Positions 17,077 to 25,431 of a stretch of 64,000 nucleotides of DNA are shown piece after piece. The stretch is from Amycolatopsis deserti (GTDB lineage: Bacteria > Actinomycetota > Actinomycetes > Mycobacteriales > Pseudonocardiaceae): the NCBI RefSeq assembly GCF_014653945.1, contig NZ_BNAU01000004.1:372001-436000 (forward strand), in the 5' to 3' direction. How positions within the stretch are numbered: position 1 is the stretch's first letter; every line of letters begins with the position of its first letter. Made by a program: the position numbers and the translations under genes. The notes beneath the pieces were generated by a model. It ran no database searches. It saw nothing but the letters and a program-made list of their open reading frames with translations, and was not told the origin of the DNA.

Positions 17077-17517
17077 GTGCGCGCATCGGAGATCGCCGAG
17101 GACTTCCCGGTTGTCGCGTCGGATTCGGACGCTCTCGAGGCGGCCCGACTGCTGGCCGCGAACCGGTTGCCCGGCCTGGTCGTCACCGACCCGCGGGGCC
17201 GCCCGGCCGCGATCCTGCCCGCGTCGCAGGTGGTGCGGTTGCTGGTGCCGCGCTACGTCCAGGACGACCCGTCGCTGGCCGGGGTGCTGTCCGAGTCGAT
17301 GGCCGACCGCGTGGCGGAGAAGCTGCAGGGCAAGACGGTCCGCGCCCTGCTGCCGGACGACCGCCCGGAGCTGCCCGTGGTCCAGGCCGACGACACGATC
17401 GTCGAGGTCGCCGCGGCGATGGCGCGGCTGCGCTGCCCCCTGGTCGCGGTGGTGGACGGCGACGGCCTCACCGGCGTGATCACCGCGTCCCGGCTGCTGG
17501 AGCTGGCTCTGCGCTAG
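17077..17517 (+). CDS. CBS-domain pair protein
   Basis: A 146-residue protein made of two CBS domains, the adenosyl-ligand-sensing modules that regulate transporters and enzymes. The first ([20 protein letters not shown]) contains [17 protein letters not shown], the second ends [20 protein letters not shown]. The GTG at 17077 is preferred because the CBS fold begins directly there and a TANNNT box lies at leaderless spacing; GTG codons at 17044 and 17005 would add a non-conserved tail. It ends 10 bases before the permease gene and very likely regulates or is co-produced with it. Confidence 0.85.
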   Translation: MRASEIAEDFPVVASDSDALEAARLLAANRLPGLVVTDPRGRPAAILPASQVVRLLVPRYVQDDPSLAGVLSESMADRVAEKLQGKTVRALLPDDRPELPVVQADDTIVEVAAAMARLRCPLVAVVDGDGLTGVITASRLLELALR

Positions 17518-17527
17518 GCGGCGCCTG

Positions 17528-18817
17528 GTGACCGCCCTCGCGATCGTCGTGTTCGCGGTGGCCTACCTGCTCATCGCGACGGAACGCGTCCCGAAGACGG
17601 CCGCGGCGCTGGGCGGCGCCGGGATCGTGCTGGCGGCCGGCGTGGTCGGGTCGGACGAGGCGTTCTACTCGCACGACACCGGCGTCGACTGGGACGTCAT
17701 CTTCCTGCTGCTCGGGATGATGATCATCGTCGGGATCCTGCGCCGCACCGGCGTCTTCGAGTTCACCGCGATCTGGGCGGTCAAGCGCGCGAAGGGCTCG
17801 CCGCTGCGGGTGATGGTCCTGCTGGTGCTGCTCACGGCGACGGCGTCGGCGTTCCTGGACAACGTCACCACCGTCCTGCTGATCGCGCCGGTGACGCTGC
17901 TGGTGTGCGACCGGCTCGGGATCAACCCGGTGCCGTTCCTGATCGCGGAGGTGTTCGCGTCGAACATCGGCGGCGCGGCGACGCTGATCGGGGATCCGCC
18001 GAACATCATCATCGGCAGCCGCGGCGGCCTCACGTTCAACGACTTCCTGGTCCACCTGACACCGATCGTGGTGGTCGAGGTCGCCGTGTTCGCGCTGGTG
18101 CTGCGCTGGCTGTTCCGCGGCTCGTTCGATGCCGATCCCAAGCGCATCGCCGAGGTGATGACCCTCGACGAGCGCGAAGCCATCCGCGACAAGCGGCTGC
18201 TGGTCAAGTGCGGCGTCGTGCTGGCGCTGGTGTTCGCCGGTTTCATCGGGCACTCGGTGTTCCACCTGGACCCGTCGGTCGTGGCGCTGCTCGGCGCCGG
18301 GATCCTCGTGCTGGTCTCGGGGAGCCGTCCGAAGGACTACCTGGCCGCGGTCGAGTGGGAGACGCTGCTGTTCTTCGCGGGCCTGTTCATCATGATCGGA
18401 GCGCTAGTGCACACCGGCGTGATCGGTCACCTGGCGCGACTCGCGGCGGACGCGACCGGCGGACACGCCCTGCTGGCCGTGATGCTGATCCTGGTGGTCT
18501 CCGCGGTGCTCTCCGGGGTGATCGACAACATCCCCTACGTGGCGACGATGAGCCCGCTGGTCGCCGGGCTGGTGGCGGACCTGCCGGACCCCGGGCAGGG
18601 CCAGGCGCTGTGGTGGGCGCTGGCGCTGGGCGCGGACTTCGGAGGCAACCTGACAGCGGTCGGCGCGAGCGCGAACGTGGTGATGCTGGGAATCGCCGCG
18701 CGCGAGGGAACACCGATCACGTTCTGGGAGTTCACCCGCAAGGGCGCGGTGGTCACGCTGATCACCGTCGCGCTCGCGGCGCCGTACCTGTGGCTGCGGT
18801 ACTTCGTGCTGGCGTGA
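17528..18817 (+). CDS. ArsB/NhaD-type (ion transporter superfamily) permease
   Basis: A 429-residue membrane protein with 11-12 helices of the ArsB/NhaD/SLC13 ion-transporter superfamily. Two inverted-repeat signature regions are visible: [20 protein letters not shown] followed by [20 protein letters not shown], and later [17 protein letters not shown] followed by [20 protein letters not shown]. These are the substrate-binding hairpins of the family. Members export arsenite or exchange sodium for protons; the substrate cannot be decided here. GTG start at 17528. Co-transcribed with the CBS protein, a plausible ligand-controlled regulator. Confidence 0.9.
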   Translation: MTALAIVVFAVAYLLIATERVPKTAAALGGAGIVLAAGVVGSDEAFYSHDTGVDWDVIFLLLGMMIIVGILRRTGVFEFTAIWAVKRAKGSPLRVMVLLVLLTATASAFLDNVTTVLLIAPVTLLVCDRLGINPVPFLIAEVFASNIGGAATLIGDPPNIIIGSRGGLTFNDFLVHLTPIVVVEVAVFALVLRWLFRGSFDADPKRIAEVMTLDEREAIRDKRLLVKCGVVLALVFAGFIGHSVFHLDPSVVALLGAGILVLVSGSRPKDYLAAVEWETLLFFAGLFIMIGALVHTGVIGHLARLAADATGGHALLAVMLILVVSAVLSGVIDNIPYVATMSPLVAGLVADLPDPGQGQALWWALALGADFGGNLTAVGASANVVMLGIAAREGTPITFWEFTRKGAVVTLITVALAAPYLWLRYFVLA

Positions 18818-19006
18818 GGGCGCAGAAATACGGACGCTCATGTGCGAAATCACGTCGACCAGACGAGGAAGACGGCATTTTTATTGGTTAATATCTTTTT
18901 GCCCGCCTCCACAATAACCCGGACTTTTTTCGCGGGTGAACTCGCGAGCGCGGCATGGTGCCCACAAGTCCACCCGCACACCTCCGGTCAGAACTCGGGG
19001 ATGCGA
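18818..19006. other. AT-rich intergenic stretch, no gene seen
   Basis: Between the permease and the small secreted protein gene lies a stretch that is strikingly AT-rich for this genome around 18877-18930 (runs of T and the segment TTTTTATTGGTTAATATC). No ORF of coding quality, tRNA or clear terminator was found. It is the 3' flank of both convergent genes. Confidence 0.5.
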
Positions 19007-19240
19007 TCAAGGATTGTGCCCGGGCGGAGCCTGCCCGGCCGGGTTCTGGTTCTCGGTGTTCTGGGTGAGTCCACCGCCCTGGCAGCTCGGTTGCTGCCCG
19101 CCCGGCTGGTTGCCACCCTGGTTGGTGCAGGACACATCGACCGGCTGGATCTTGGCGAACGCCGGCGCCGCGGGCAGCAGCACCATCGCCAGCGCGGCCA
19201 CCGCCGCCGAAACAGCCGCGGCGATCCTCTTCTTGGTCAT
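19007..19240 (-). CDS. Small secreted Gln/Gly/Pro-rich protein with two cysteines
   Basis: Unrecognised 77-residue protein. The first 29 residues are a textbook Sec signal peptide (MTKKRIAAAVSAAVAALAMV, continuing to a PAFA cleavage site). The mature part is about 48 residues, begins KIQPVDVSC, is rich in Gln, Asn, Gly and Pro, and has two Cys (in DVSC and PSCQ) that could form a disulfide. It stands alone in an AT-rich neighbourhood. The ATG at 19240 is preceded by an AGGAAGG ribosome site that lies in a perfect hairpin (19241-19260). Coding evidence is the signal peptide and GC3; function unknown. Confidence 0.75.
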   Translation of the reverse strand: MTKKRIAAAVSAAVAALAMVLLPAAPAFAKIQPVDVSCTNQGGNQPGGQQPSCQGGGLTQNTENQNPAGQAPPGHNP

Positions 19241-19260
19241 TTCAGGACAGCCTTCCTGAA
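19241..19260 (-). promoter_or_regulatory. Hairpin sequestering the ribosome site of the small secreted protein
   Basis: On the minus strand the 20 bases directly before the ATG read TTCAGGA-AGGCTG-TCCTGAA, a perfect 7-bp stem with a 6-base loop. The ribosome site AGGAAGG is split between stem and loop, so the folded mRNA would hide it. Confidence 0.6.
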
Positions 19261-19479
19261 TAGAGCGTGATTGTTTTCAGCTCCGCACGGTCCGGAACGT
19301 CCAGAGAAGTTCTGACCCCTGAGTTCATGGTCAGTTAATTTGCCCGAGCCGCTGTATCGTCACTCCGCCGCTGGCGGTGTGTCAATTGGGCGCCCGGGAA
19401 AATCTCCCCGCATTCTCCGACGCTCATTCTGAGTGGACGAGCCGCTACCGGCGGAGAACGGCGGACCCGGACGAACAAG

Positions 19480-19521
19480 CCGGCCAGGGTGTTTTCCACC
19501 ACAGGGACACACCCTGGCCGG
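19480..19521 (-). terminator. Hairpin terminator downstream of tRNA-Thr
   Basis: Arms CCGGCCAGGGTGT (19480-19492) and ACACCCTGGCCGG (19509-19521) pair perfectly over 13 bp around a 16-base loop. On the minus strand the hairpin begins 7 bases after the tRNA 3' end and is followed by a short T-containing stretch. The rest of the gap between 19261 and 19480 shows no gene. Confidence 0.7.
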
Positions 19522-19528
19522 ACGGGGA

Positions 19529-19600
19529 GCCGACTAGGGGGCTCGAACCCCTGACCTGCTGTTTACAAGACAGCTGCTCTACCAGCTGAGCTAAGTCGGC
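19529..19600 (-). tRNA. trnT: tRNA-Thr, anticodon UGU
   Basis: A 72-nt cloverleaf on the minus strand: acceptor GCCGACT/AGTCGGC, D arm GCTC/GAGC, anticodon stem GCTGT/ACAGC with loop CTTGTAA (anticodon TGT, reading ACA), and T arm AGGGG-TTCGAGC-CCCCT. No CCA is encoded, as is usual in actinobacteria. A TAGGAT box (complement of 19613-19618) 12 bases upstream is a likely -10 element. Confidence 0.95.
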
Positions 19601-19612
19601 CTGATCGGGGTC

Positions 19613-19618
19613 ATCCTA
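19613..19618 (-). promoter_or_regulatory. Probable -10 element of tRNA-Thr
   Basis: On the minus strand these bases read TAGGAT, a good TANNNT match, ending 12 bases before the mature tRNA 5' end. No convincing -35 element was found at the usual distance. Confidence 0.45.
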
Positions 19619-19752
19619 GCAACCGCTGCCGGGCCCCCCGGTTTCGTGGATGATCGGCGGAGTGGCGCACGCCACGGTTGCCCCTTTGCAACGACCGGCT
19701 TGATCCAGGCGATGGGCCTGCCGGGAGGCCAAATCAAGGAGGTGACGGCCGT

Positions 19753-21273
19753 ATGAACAGCACCCAGCGCGTCCGGGGCCCGGTGACCCGCAGGCGCGGC
19801 TGGCACATCCTCGAAGCGCCGGAGGATCCCGGCGTCGAAAAGGCGAACCGGCGTCGCCGGGCGACCGAGCCGCGTCGCCGGGCCTGGCACATCCTGGAAG
19901 CGCCCACCGGCGAGCAGCCGGCGCCGGACGCGACCACCGAACTCGGTCCCGCCCTGCCGGACGAGGCGACGGTCAACTTCGTCCTCGACCTGGTCCTGCG
20001 CGTCGGCGAGGTGCAGATGGCCAGCGGCGCCGGCGCGTCCGACGTGACCGCGACCATCCTGTCCCTGACCGCGGCCTTCGGTCTCCCGCACTGCGAGGTG
20101 GACGTCATCTTCACCTCCATCACCGTCACCTGCCACCGCGGCACCGACGCGAACCCCATCACCGCCCTGCGCGTGGTCCGCTCGCGCAGCCTGGACTACA
20201 CCCGCCTGTCCCAGACCGAGATGCTGGTCCAGCAGATCCTGCGCGGCCACCTCAGCGCGGAAGAGGCCTACACCGAGCTGCACAAGATCACCACCGCCCC
20301 GCACCCGTACCCGCGCTGGTTCGCCACCCTGGCCTGGGGCGGCATGGCCTTCTTCATCACCCTGCTGCTCAGCGGCACCCTCGACGTCGCGGTCGGCGCG
20401 CTGATCATCTCCGCCCTCATCGACCGGCTCGGGCGCCTGCTCAACCGCGTCGCGCTGCCGTTCTTCTTCCAGCAGGCCGTCGGCGGGCTGGTCGCCACCG
20501 GGCTGGCCACCGTCGCCGTGAACACCGACCTCGTGCCGGCGCGGTTCTCCACACTGGTCGCCGCCGCGGCGATCACCGTGTTGCTGTCCGGTCTGTCCAC
20601 GGTCTCCGCGGTGCAGGACGCCATCACCGGCTACAACGTCACCGCCGCCGGCCGCACGATGGAAACCGTCCTGATGTCCGCCGGCCTGATCACCGGCGTC
20701 GCGCTCGCGCTGAACATCGCCAAGGCACTCGGGTTCACCCCGGCCGAACCGGTGCTGCCCGCCCAGACCGCGGACAGCCTGCTGGTCATCGTGCCCGCGG
20801 GCGCGGCCGCGGCGGCCTGCTTCGCGGTCGCCAGTTACTCGACGCTGCGCTCGATGCTCGTGGCCGCCGCGGCGGGCGCGATCGGCGCGGGCGTCTACGG
20901 CGCGCTGGTGATCGTGGGCCGGTTCGACGTCATCACCTCCTCGGCCGTCGCGGCCGTCGTGATCGGCTTCTCCGGCGGCGTGCTGGCCCGACGGCTGAAG
21001 GTGACGCCGCTGGTCGTGGCGGTGTCGGGAATCACCCCCCTGCTGCCGGGTCTGTCCACGTACCGTGGCCTCTATGAACTGGCCACCCAGAGCAACGGCA
21101 ACCTCTCCACGCTGATCAAGGCCGCGGCGATCGGGCTTGCGCTGGCCGCCGGCGTGGTACTCGGCGAGTACCTCGCGCAGCCGGTCCGCACCGGTCTCGG
21201 CCGCCTCGAACGGAAGCTCGCGGGCCCCCGGATGGCGGGTCCGCTGCGGACGACCGAGCGCCGACTGGAGTAG
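19753..21273 (+). CDS. ThrE-family threonine/serine exporter
   Basis: A 506-residue membrane protein of the ThrE family, proton-driven exporters of threonine and serine. The N-terminal domain (NFVLDLVLRVGEVQMASGAG through CEVDVIFTSITVTCHRG) contains the conserved amphipathic part; about ten transmembrane helices follow, with SGLSTVSAVQDAITGY and VSGITPLLPGLSTYRGLY as typical motifs. Canonical AAGGAGGTGA at 19736-19745 fixes the ATG at 19753. Unusual: the first 51 residues contain the motif RRR(G/A)WHILEAP twice (13-23 and 41-51). Confidence 0.92.
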   Translation: MNSTQRVRGPVTRRRGWHILEAPEDPGVEKANRRRRATEPRRRAWHILEAPTGEQPAPDATTELGPALPDEATVNFVLDLVLRVGEVQMASGAGASDVTATILSLTAAFGLPHCEVDVIFTSITVTCHRGTDANPITALRVVRSRSLDYTRLSQTEMLVQQILRGHLSAEEAYTELHKITTAPHPYPRWFATLAWGGMAFFITLLLSGTLDVAVGALIISALIDRLGRLLNRVALPFFFQQAVGGLVATGLATVAVNTDLVPARFSTLVAAAAITVLLSGLSTVSAVQDAITGYNVTAAGRTMETVLMSAGLITGVALALNIAKALGFTPAEPVLPAQTADSLLVIVPAGAAAAACFAVASYSTLRSMLVAAAAGAIGAGVYGALVIVGRFDVITSSAVAAVVIGFSGGVLARRLKVTPLVVAVSGITPLLPGLSTYRGLYELATQSNGNLSTLIKAAAIGLALAAGVVLGEYLAQPVRTGLGRLERKLAGPRMAGPLRTTERRLE

Positions 21274-21355
21274 CCGTCCATGAGCCACCGCGCGGTGGAT
21301 CTTGGTTCGCCGCCGCGGGATAGTGTTCGAGCGGACGACAAGGGAGCATGGCCAC

Positions 21356-22798
21356 GTGAGCGAACCAGGGATCGGCACGGCTTCGGCGGACTTCGTCGTG
21401 GTCGCCAACCGGCTGCCCGTCGACCTGGAACGGACGGCCGACGGCAACCAGCGCTGGACGGCGAGTCCGGGTGGCTTGGTGTCGGCGCTGGAGCCGTTCC
21501 TGCGTTCGCGCAAGGGTGCCTGGGTCGGCTGGCCGGGTGTGCCCGGGGTGGACGTCGACCCGTTCAGCGACGAGGGCATGGTCCTCTACCCCGTTTCGCT
21601 GTCCACCGAAGAGGTCCGCGACTACTACGAGGGCTTCTCCAACGCCACGCTGTGGCCGCTCTACCACGACGTGGTCGCGCCGCCGGTGTTCGACCGCGGC
21701 TGGTGGGAGAGCTACGTCCAGGTCAACCGCCGCTTCGCCGAGGCCAGCGCGCAGGTCTCCGCCGAGGGCGCCACGGTGTGGGTGCAGGACTACCAGCTGC
21801 AGCTGGTCCCGAGCATGCTCCGCGAACTGCGCCCCGACCTGCGCATCGGCTTCTTCCTGCACATCCCGTTCCCGCCGGTCGAGCTGTTCATGCAGCTCCC
21901 GTGGCGCGCGGAGATCGTGCGCGGCCTGATCGGCGCCGACCTGGTCGGCTTCCACCGGCCGGGTGGCGCGCAGAACTTCCTGTGGCTGGCCCGCACGCTG
22001 CTCGGGCTGGAACCGAGCCGCGGCGCGGTCGGCGTGCGGTCCCGGCCGGGCATGATGCAGGTCGGCAACCGCACGGTCCGGGTCGGGGCGTTCCCGATCT
22101 CGATCGACGCCGCCGGCCTGGACACGCTCGCCCGCACCAAGGAGGTCGCGGAGCGGGCCGCCCAGATCCGCCGCGACCTGGGCAACCCGAAGACCGTCCT
22201 GCTGGGGGTCGACCGCCTGGACTACACCAAGGGCATCGACCTGCGCCTGCAGGCGCTGCACGAACTGCTCCAGGAGGGCCGCGTCCAGCCGGAGGACGTC
22301 ACCTTCGTCCAGCTGGCGACCCCGAGCCGGGAACGCGTCGAGCACTACCAGCGGATGCGCACCGAGATCGAGCAGATGGTGGGCCGAATCAACGGCGAGT
22401 TCGCCCGCGTCGGTCACCCGGTGGTGCACTACCTGCACCAGTCGGTGGACCGCAAGGAACTGGCCGCGTTCTACAGCGCGGCCGACGTCATGGTCGTCAC
22501 CCCACTACGCGATGGGATGAATCTGGTCTGCAAGGAGTACGTCGCGTGCCGTCACGACCTCGGCGGCTCGCTCGTGCTCTCCGAGTTCGCCGGTGCCGCC
22601 GCCGAGCTGACCAGCGCTTTTCTCGTCAACCCGCACGATCTTGACGGGGTGAAGAACGCGCTGGAGGCGGCCATTACGCTCGACCCTGCCGAGGGCAGAC
22701 GCCGGATGCGCGCGTTGCGGCGTCAGGTCCTCACCCACGACGTCGACAGGTGGGCACGGTCGTTCCTCGAGGCACTCGGGTCCGAACCGGCCGCCTGA
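21356..22798 (+). CDS. otsA: Alpha,alpha-trehalose-phosphate synthase (GT20) OtsA
   Basis: A 480-residue GT20 enzyme that joins an NDP-glucose to glucose-6-phosphate to give trehalose-6-phosphate. Signatures: [13 protein letters not shown] at the start, [46 protein letters not shown] and [17 protein letters not shown], all intact. GTG start at 21356 preceded by AGGGAGC (21341-21347). The phosphatase that completes trehalose synthesis is 47 bases downstream on the same strand, so otsA and the otsB fusion form an operon, ending at the terminator at 25391. Confidence 0.95.
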   Translation: MSEPGIGTASADFVVVANRLPVDLERTADGNQRWTASPGGLVSALEPFLRSRKGAWVGWPGVPGVDVDPFSDEGMVLYPVSLSTEEVRDYYEGFSNATLWPLYHDVVAPPVFDRGWWESYVQVNRRFAEASAQVSAEGATVWVQDYQLQLVPSMLRELRPDLRIGFFLHIPFPPVELFMQLPWRAEIVRGLIGADLVGFHRPGGAQNFLWLARTLLGLEPSRGAVGVRSRPGMMQVGNRTVRVGAFPISIDAAGLDTLARTKEVAERAAQIRRDLGNPKTVLLGVDRLDYTKGIDLRLQALHELLQEGRVQPEDVTFVQLATPSRERVEHYQRMRTEIEQMVGRINGEFARVGHPVVHYLHQSVDRKELAAFYSAADVMVVTPLRDGMNLVCKEYVACRHDLGGSLVLSEFAGAAAELTSAFLVNPHDLDGVKNALEAAITLDPAEGRRRMRALRRQVLTHDVDRWARSFLEALGSEPAA

Positions 22799-22845
22799 GT
22801 GGCCCACCTGCAGCGATACGCTTCTGAGCTCCTTAAGGAGGAGTG

Positions 22846-25377
22846 GTGACCGCCGAGTCCCTGCCCGCTGAGCTGCGCCGTGCGATCGTGCAGATCGCTC
22901 GCACGCCGCGTTTGCTGGTCGCTTGCGACTACGACGGGACCTTGGCTCCGATCGTGACCAACCCGGACGAGGCGCGCCCGCTGCCCGAGTCGGTGGGCGC
23001 CCTGCGCTCGCTGGCCGGGCTGCACGAGACGACCACCGCGGTCATCTCCGGCCGCGCGCTGCGCGACCTCGCCATCCTGTCGCGACTGCCGCACGAGGTG
23101 CACCTGGTCGGCAGCCACGGTTCCGAATTCGACATCGGCTTCGTGCACGAGCTCGACGCGCAGGCCCGTGACCTGCACCGGCGGGTCGAGGCGGAGCTGG
23201 AGCGCATCGCCGGTGACGTGCCGGGCGTGTCGCTGGAGGTCAAGCCGGCCAGCATCGCCGTGCACGTCCGCCGCGCCGACCGCGACGCCGCCCGCCGCGT
23301 CCTCGACGAGGTCCACAATGGACCGTGCACGTGGGAGGGTGTGACGACCACCGACGGCAAGGAGGTCGTCGAGCTGGCCGTCGTGCAGACCGACAAGGGC
23401 CGCGCCCTGGACACCCTGCGTCACCAGGTCGGCGCCACCGCGGCGATCTTCCTCGGTGACGACGTGACCGACGAGAAGGCGTTCGCCCGGCTGTCCGGCC
23501 CGGACGTGGGCGTCAAGGTCGGCGACGGCGAGACGCTGGCGGCCTACCGGGTGGCCAGCACCGACGACGTCGCCACGGTCCTCGCGTTCATGCTGGAGGA
23601 GCGCCGCAACTGGCTCTACGGCGAGCAGGCGCCGCCGATCGAGCGGCTGTCGATGCTGTCCAACGAGCGCGCGGTCGCCCTGGTCACCCCGGACGCCCGG
23701 CTGACCTGGATGTGCCACCCCGGCCCCGACGCGCCCGCGGTGTTCGCCGACCTGCTCGGCGGCGCCAGCGCCGGCCACTTCTCGATCAAGCCGCACCACA
23801 ACGGCCTGCCGCTGGGCCAGCGGTACCTGCCGAACACGATGACGGTCGAGACCCGCTGGTCGCGGCTGCTGGTGACGGACTACCTGGAGCCGGAGGGCCC
23901 GCCGCACCGCACCGACCTGGTGCGCGTGATCTCCGGGACGGCCGCCGCGTCCGTGGTGTTCGCGCCGCGGCCGGAGTTCGGCGGCGTGCCGGTGCGGCTG
24001 GTGCCGGACCCCGAGGGCCTGCGCGTGCTGGGCACGTCCGAGCCGATCGTGCTGCGCTCGCCGGGCGTGGCGTGGGAGATCACCTCCGACGGCCTGCACG
24101 ACACCGCCACCGCACTGGTCCAGCCCACCCAGGACGAGCCGGTCGTGCTCGAACTGCGTTGCGGCACCACGGATCTGAGCGCGCACGAGTTGTCCGAAGC
24201 GGACCGTCGGGCCCGGGCGGGCGCCTACTGGAGCGACTGGGCGACCACGCTGAAGCTGCCGAACGTGGAGCCCGAGCTGGTCGCGCGCTCGGCGCTGACG
24301 CTGCGCGGGCTGTGCAACGCCGACACCGGCGCGGTGCTGGCGGCGGCCACGACGTCGCTGCCGGAGGAGATCGGCGGCGTGCGGAACTGGGACTACCGGT
24401 ACTGCTGGATCCGCGACGCGGCGTTCACCGTGCGCGAGCTGGTCGGGCTGGGCTCGCTGGCCGAGGCCGAGGGCTACCTGCGGTGGCTGCACGGCGTGCT
24501 GGCGACGCTGGCCGGGCCGGAGCGGCTGCACCCGCTGTACACGATCAACGGCACCCAGCTCGGCGCCGAGGCCGTGATCGACTCGCTGCCGGGCTACGCG
24601 GGTTCGCGTCCGGTGCGCGTCGGCAACCTGGCGAACCACCAGGTGCAGCTGGACGTGTTCGGCCCGGTCGTCGAGCTGGTGGCCGAGCTGGCGCAGGTGC
24701 GCGGCGAGCTGCGGGACGAGGACTGGCAGCTGGTGCGCGCGATGGCCGAGGCCGTCACGCGGCGGTGGTCGGAGCCGGACCACGGCATCTGGGAGGAGCG
24801 GCACGTGCCGCGGCACCGGGTGTACTCGCGGGTCATGTGCTGGGTGACCGTCGACCGGGCCATCAAGCTCGGCGAGGTCTACGGGCGCGAGATCCCGGCC
24901 GGGTGGCACGACCTGCGCGAGGAGATCGCGACCGACGTGCTGACGCACGGCTGGAACGACGAGGTGCAGGCGTTCACCACGGCCTACGACGGGACGGACC
25001 TGGACGCGGCTTCGCTGTTCGTCGGGTTGGCCGGGCTGATCGACCCGTCGGACGAGCGGTTCCAGCACACGGTGACCGCGATCGAGGCCGAGCTGCGCAG
25101 CGGTTCCACGGTGTACCGCTACCGCCGCGACGACGGCCTGCCCGGCGGCGAGGGCGGGTTCCACCTGTGCGCCGCGTGGCTGATCGAGGCGTACCTGCTG
25201 ACCGGCCGCCGCACCGAGGCGGAGGAGCTGTTCGAGCAGCTGGTGGACGCGGCCGGCCCGACGGGCCTGCTGCCCGAGCAGTACGACCCGGTGGCGGAGC
25301 GCTCGCTGGGCAACCACCCGCAGGCGTACTCGCACCTGGGCCTGATCCGCTGCGCGAAGCTGCTATCGGGCGCGTAG
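22846..25377 (+). CDS. otsB: Fusion of trehalose-6-phosphate phosphatase (OtsB) and GH15 glucoamylase/trehalase-type hydrolase
   Basis: An 843-residue two-domain protein. Residues 1-255 are a HAD trehalose-phosphatase: nucleophile motif VACDYDGTLAPI, VISGRALRDL, VGSHGSEF, LEVKPASIAVH, DGKEVVELAV and IFLGDDVTDEKAF. Residues 255-843 are a GH15-type (alpha/alpha)6 barrel: an N-terminal beta region, IGGVRNWDYRYCWIRDAAFT, GIWEERH (likely general-acid Glu region) and GLLPEQYDP (likely general-base Glu). GH15 includes mycobacterial trehalases as well as glucoamylases. The protein could thus make trehalose and also hydrolyse it or another alpha-glucoside. GTG at 22846 chosen over the GTG at 22843, which is too close to AAGGAGG (22835-22841). 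Confidence 0.93.
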   Translation: MTAESLPAELRRAIVQIARTPRLLVACDYDGTLAPIVTNPDEARPLPESVGALRSLAGLHETTTAVISGRALRDLAILSRLPHEVHLVGSHGSEFDIGFVHELDAQARDLHRRVEAELERIAGDVPGVSLEVKPASIAVHVRRADRDAARRVLDEVHNGPCTWEGVTTTDGKEVVELAVVQTDKGRALDTLRHQVGATAAIFLGDDVTDEKAFARLSGPDVGVKVGDGETLAAYRVASTDDVATVLAFMLEERRNWLYGEQAPPIERLSMLSNERAVALVTPDARLTWMCHPGPDAPAVFADLLGGASAGHFSIKPHHNGLPLGQRYLPNTMTVETRWSRLLVTDYLEPEGPPHRTDLVRVISGTAAASVVFAPRPEFGGVPVRLVPDPEGLRVLGTSEPIVLRSPGVAWEITSDGLHDTATALVQPTQDEPVVLELRCGTTDLSAHELSEADRRARAGAYWSDWATTLKLPNVEPELVARSALTLRGLCNADTGAVLAAATTSLPEEIGGVRNWDYRYCWIRDAAFTVRELVGLGSLAEAEGYLRWLHGVLATLAGPERLHPLYTINGTQLGAEAVIDSLPGYAGSRPVRVGNLANHQVQLDVFGPVVELVAELAQVRGELRDEDWQLVRAMAEAVTRRWSEPDHGIWEERHVPRHRVYSRVMCWVTVDRAIKLGEVYGREIPAGWHDLREEIATDVLTHGWNDEVQAFTTAYDGTDLDAASLFVGLAGLIDPSDERFQHTVTAIEAELRSGSTVYRYRRDDGLPGGEGGFHLCAAWLIEAYLLTGRRTEAEELFEQLVDAAGPTGLLPEQYDPVAERSLGNHPQAYSHLGLIRCAKLLSGA

Positions 25378-25390
25378 GCACGGTTTTGCT

Positions 25391-25423
25391 GAAGGCCCCC
25401 TCCGCCTGCCGGAGGGGGCCTTC
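25391..25423. terminator. Bidirectional intrinsic terminator
   Basis: A perfect 14-bp stem (GAAGGCCCCCTCCG at 25391-25404 with its complement at 25410-25423) and a five-base loop lie between the convergent otsB fusion and radA genes. T residues flank it on the plus-strand exit and A residues on the other, so it can serve both. Confidence 0.9.
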
Positions 25424-25431
25424 TTCGTCGT

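Noticed and set aside
19377-19589. A 70-codon plus-strand frame ending in GLEPLTCCLQDSCSTS
   Set aside because: It reads through the antisense strand of the terminator and tRNA-Thr, a familiar false gene over tRNAs.
19480-19600. tRNA-Thr 3' end as an integration site of a mobile element
   Set aside because: No repeat of the tRNA 3' end was noticed further along and no integrase gene is near.
19529-21273. tRNA-Thr next to a threonine exporter as a regulatory link (T-box-like)
   Set aside because: The genes are divergent, the tRNA has its own terminator and promoter, and no T-box fold is visible in the exporter leader; adjacency may be chance.
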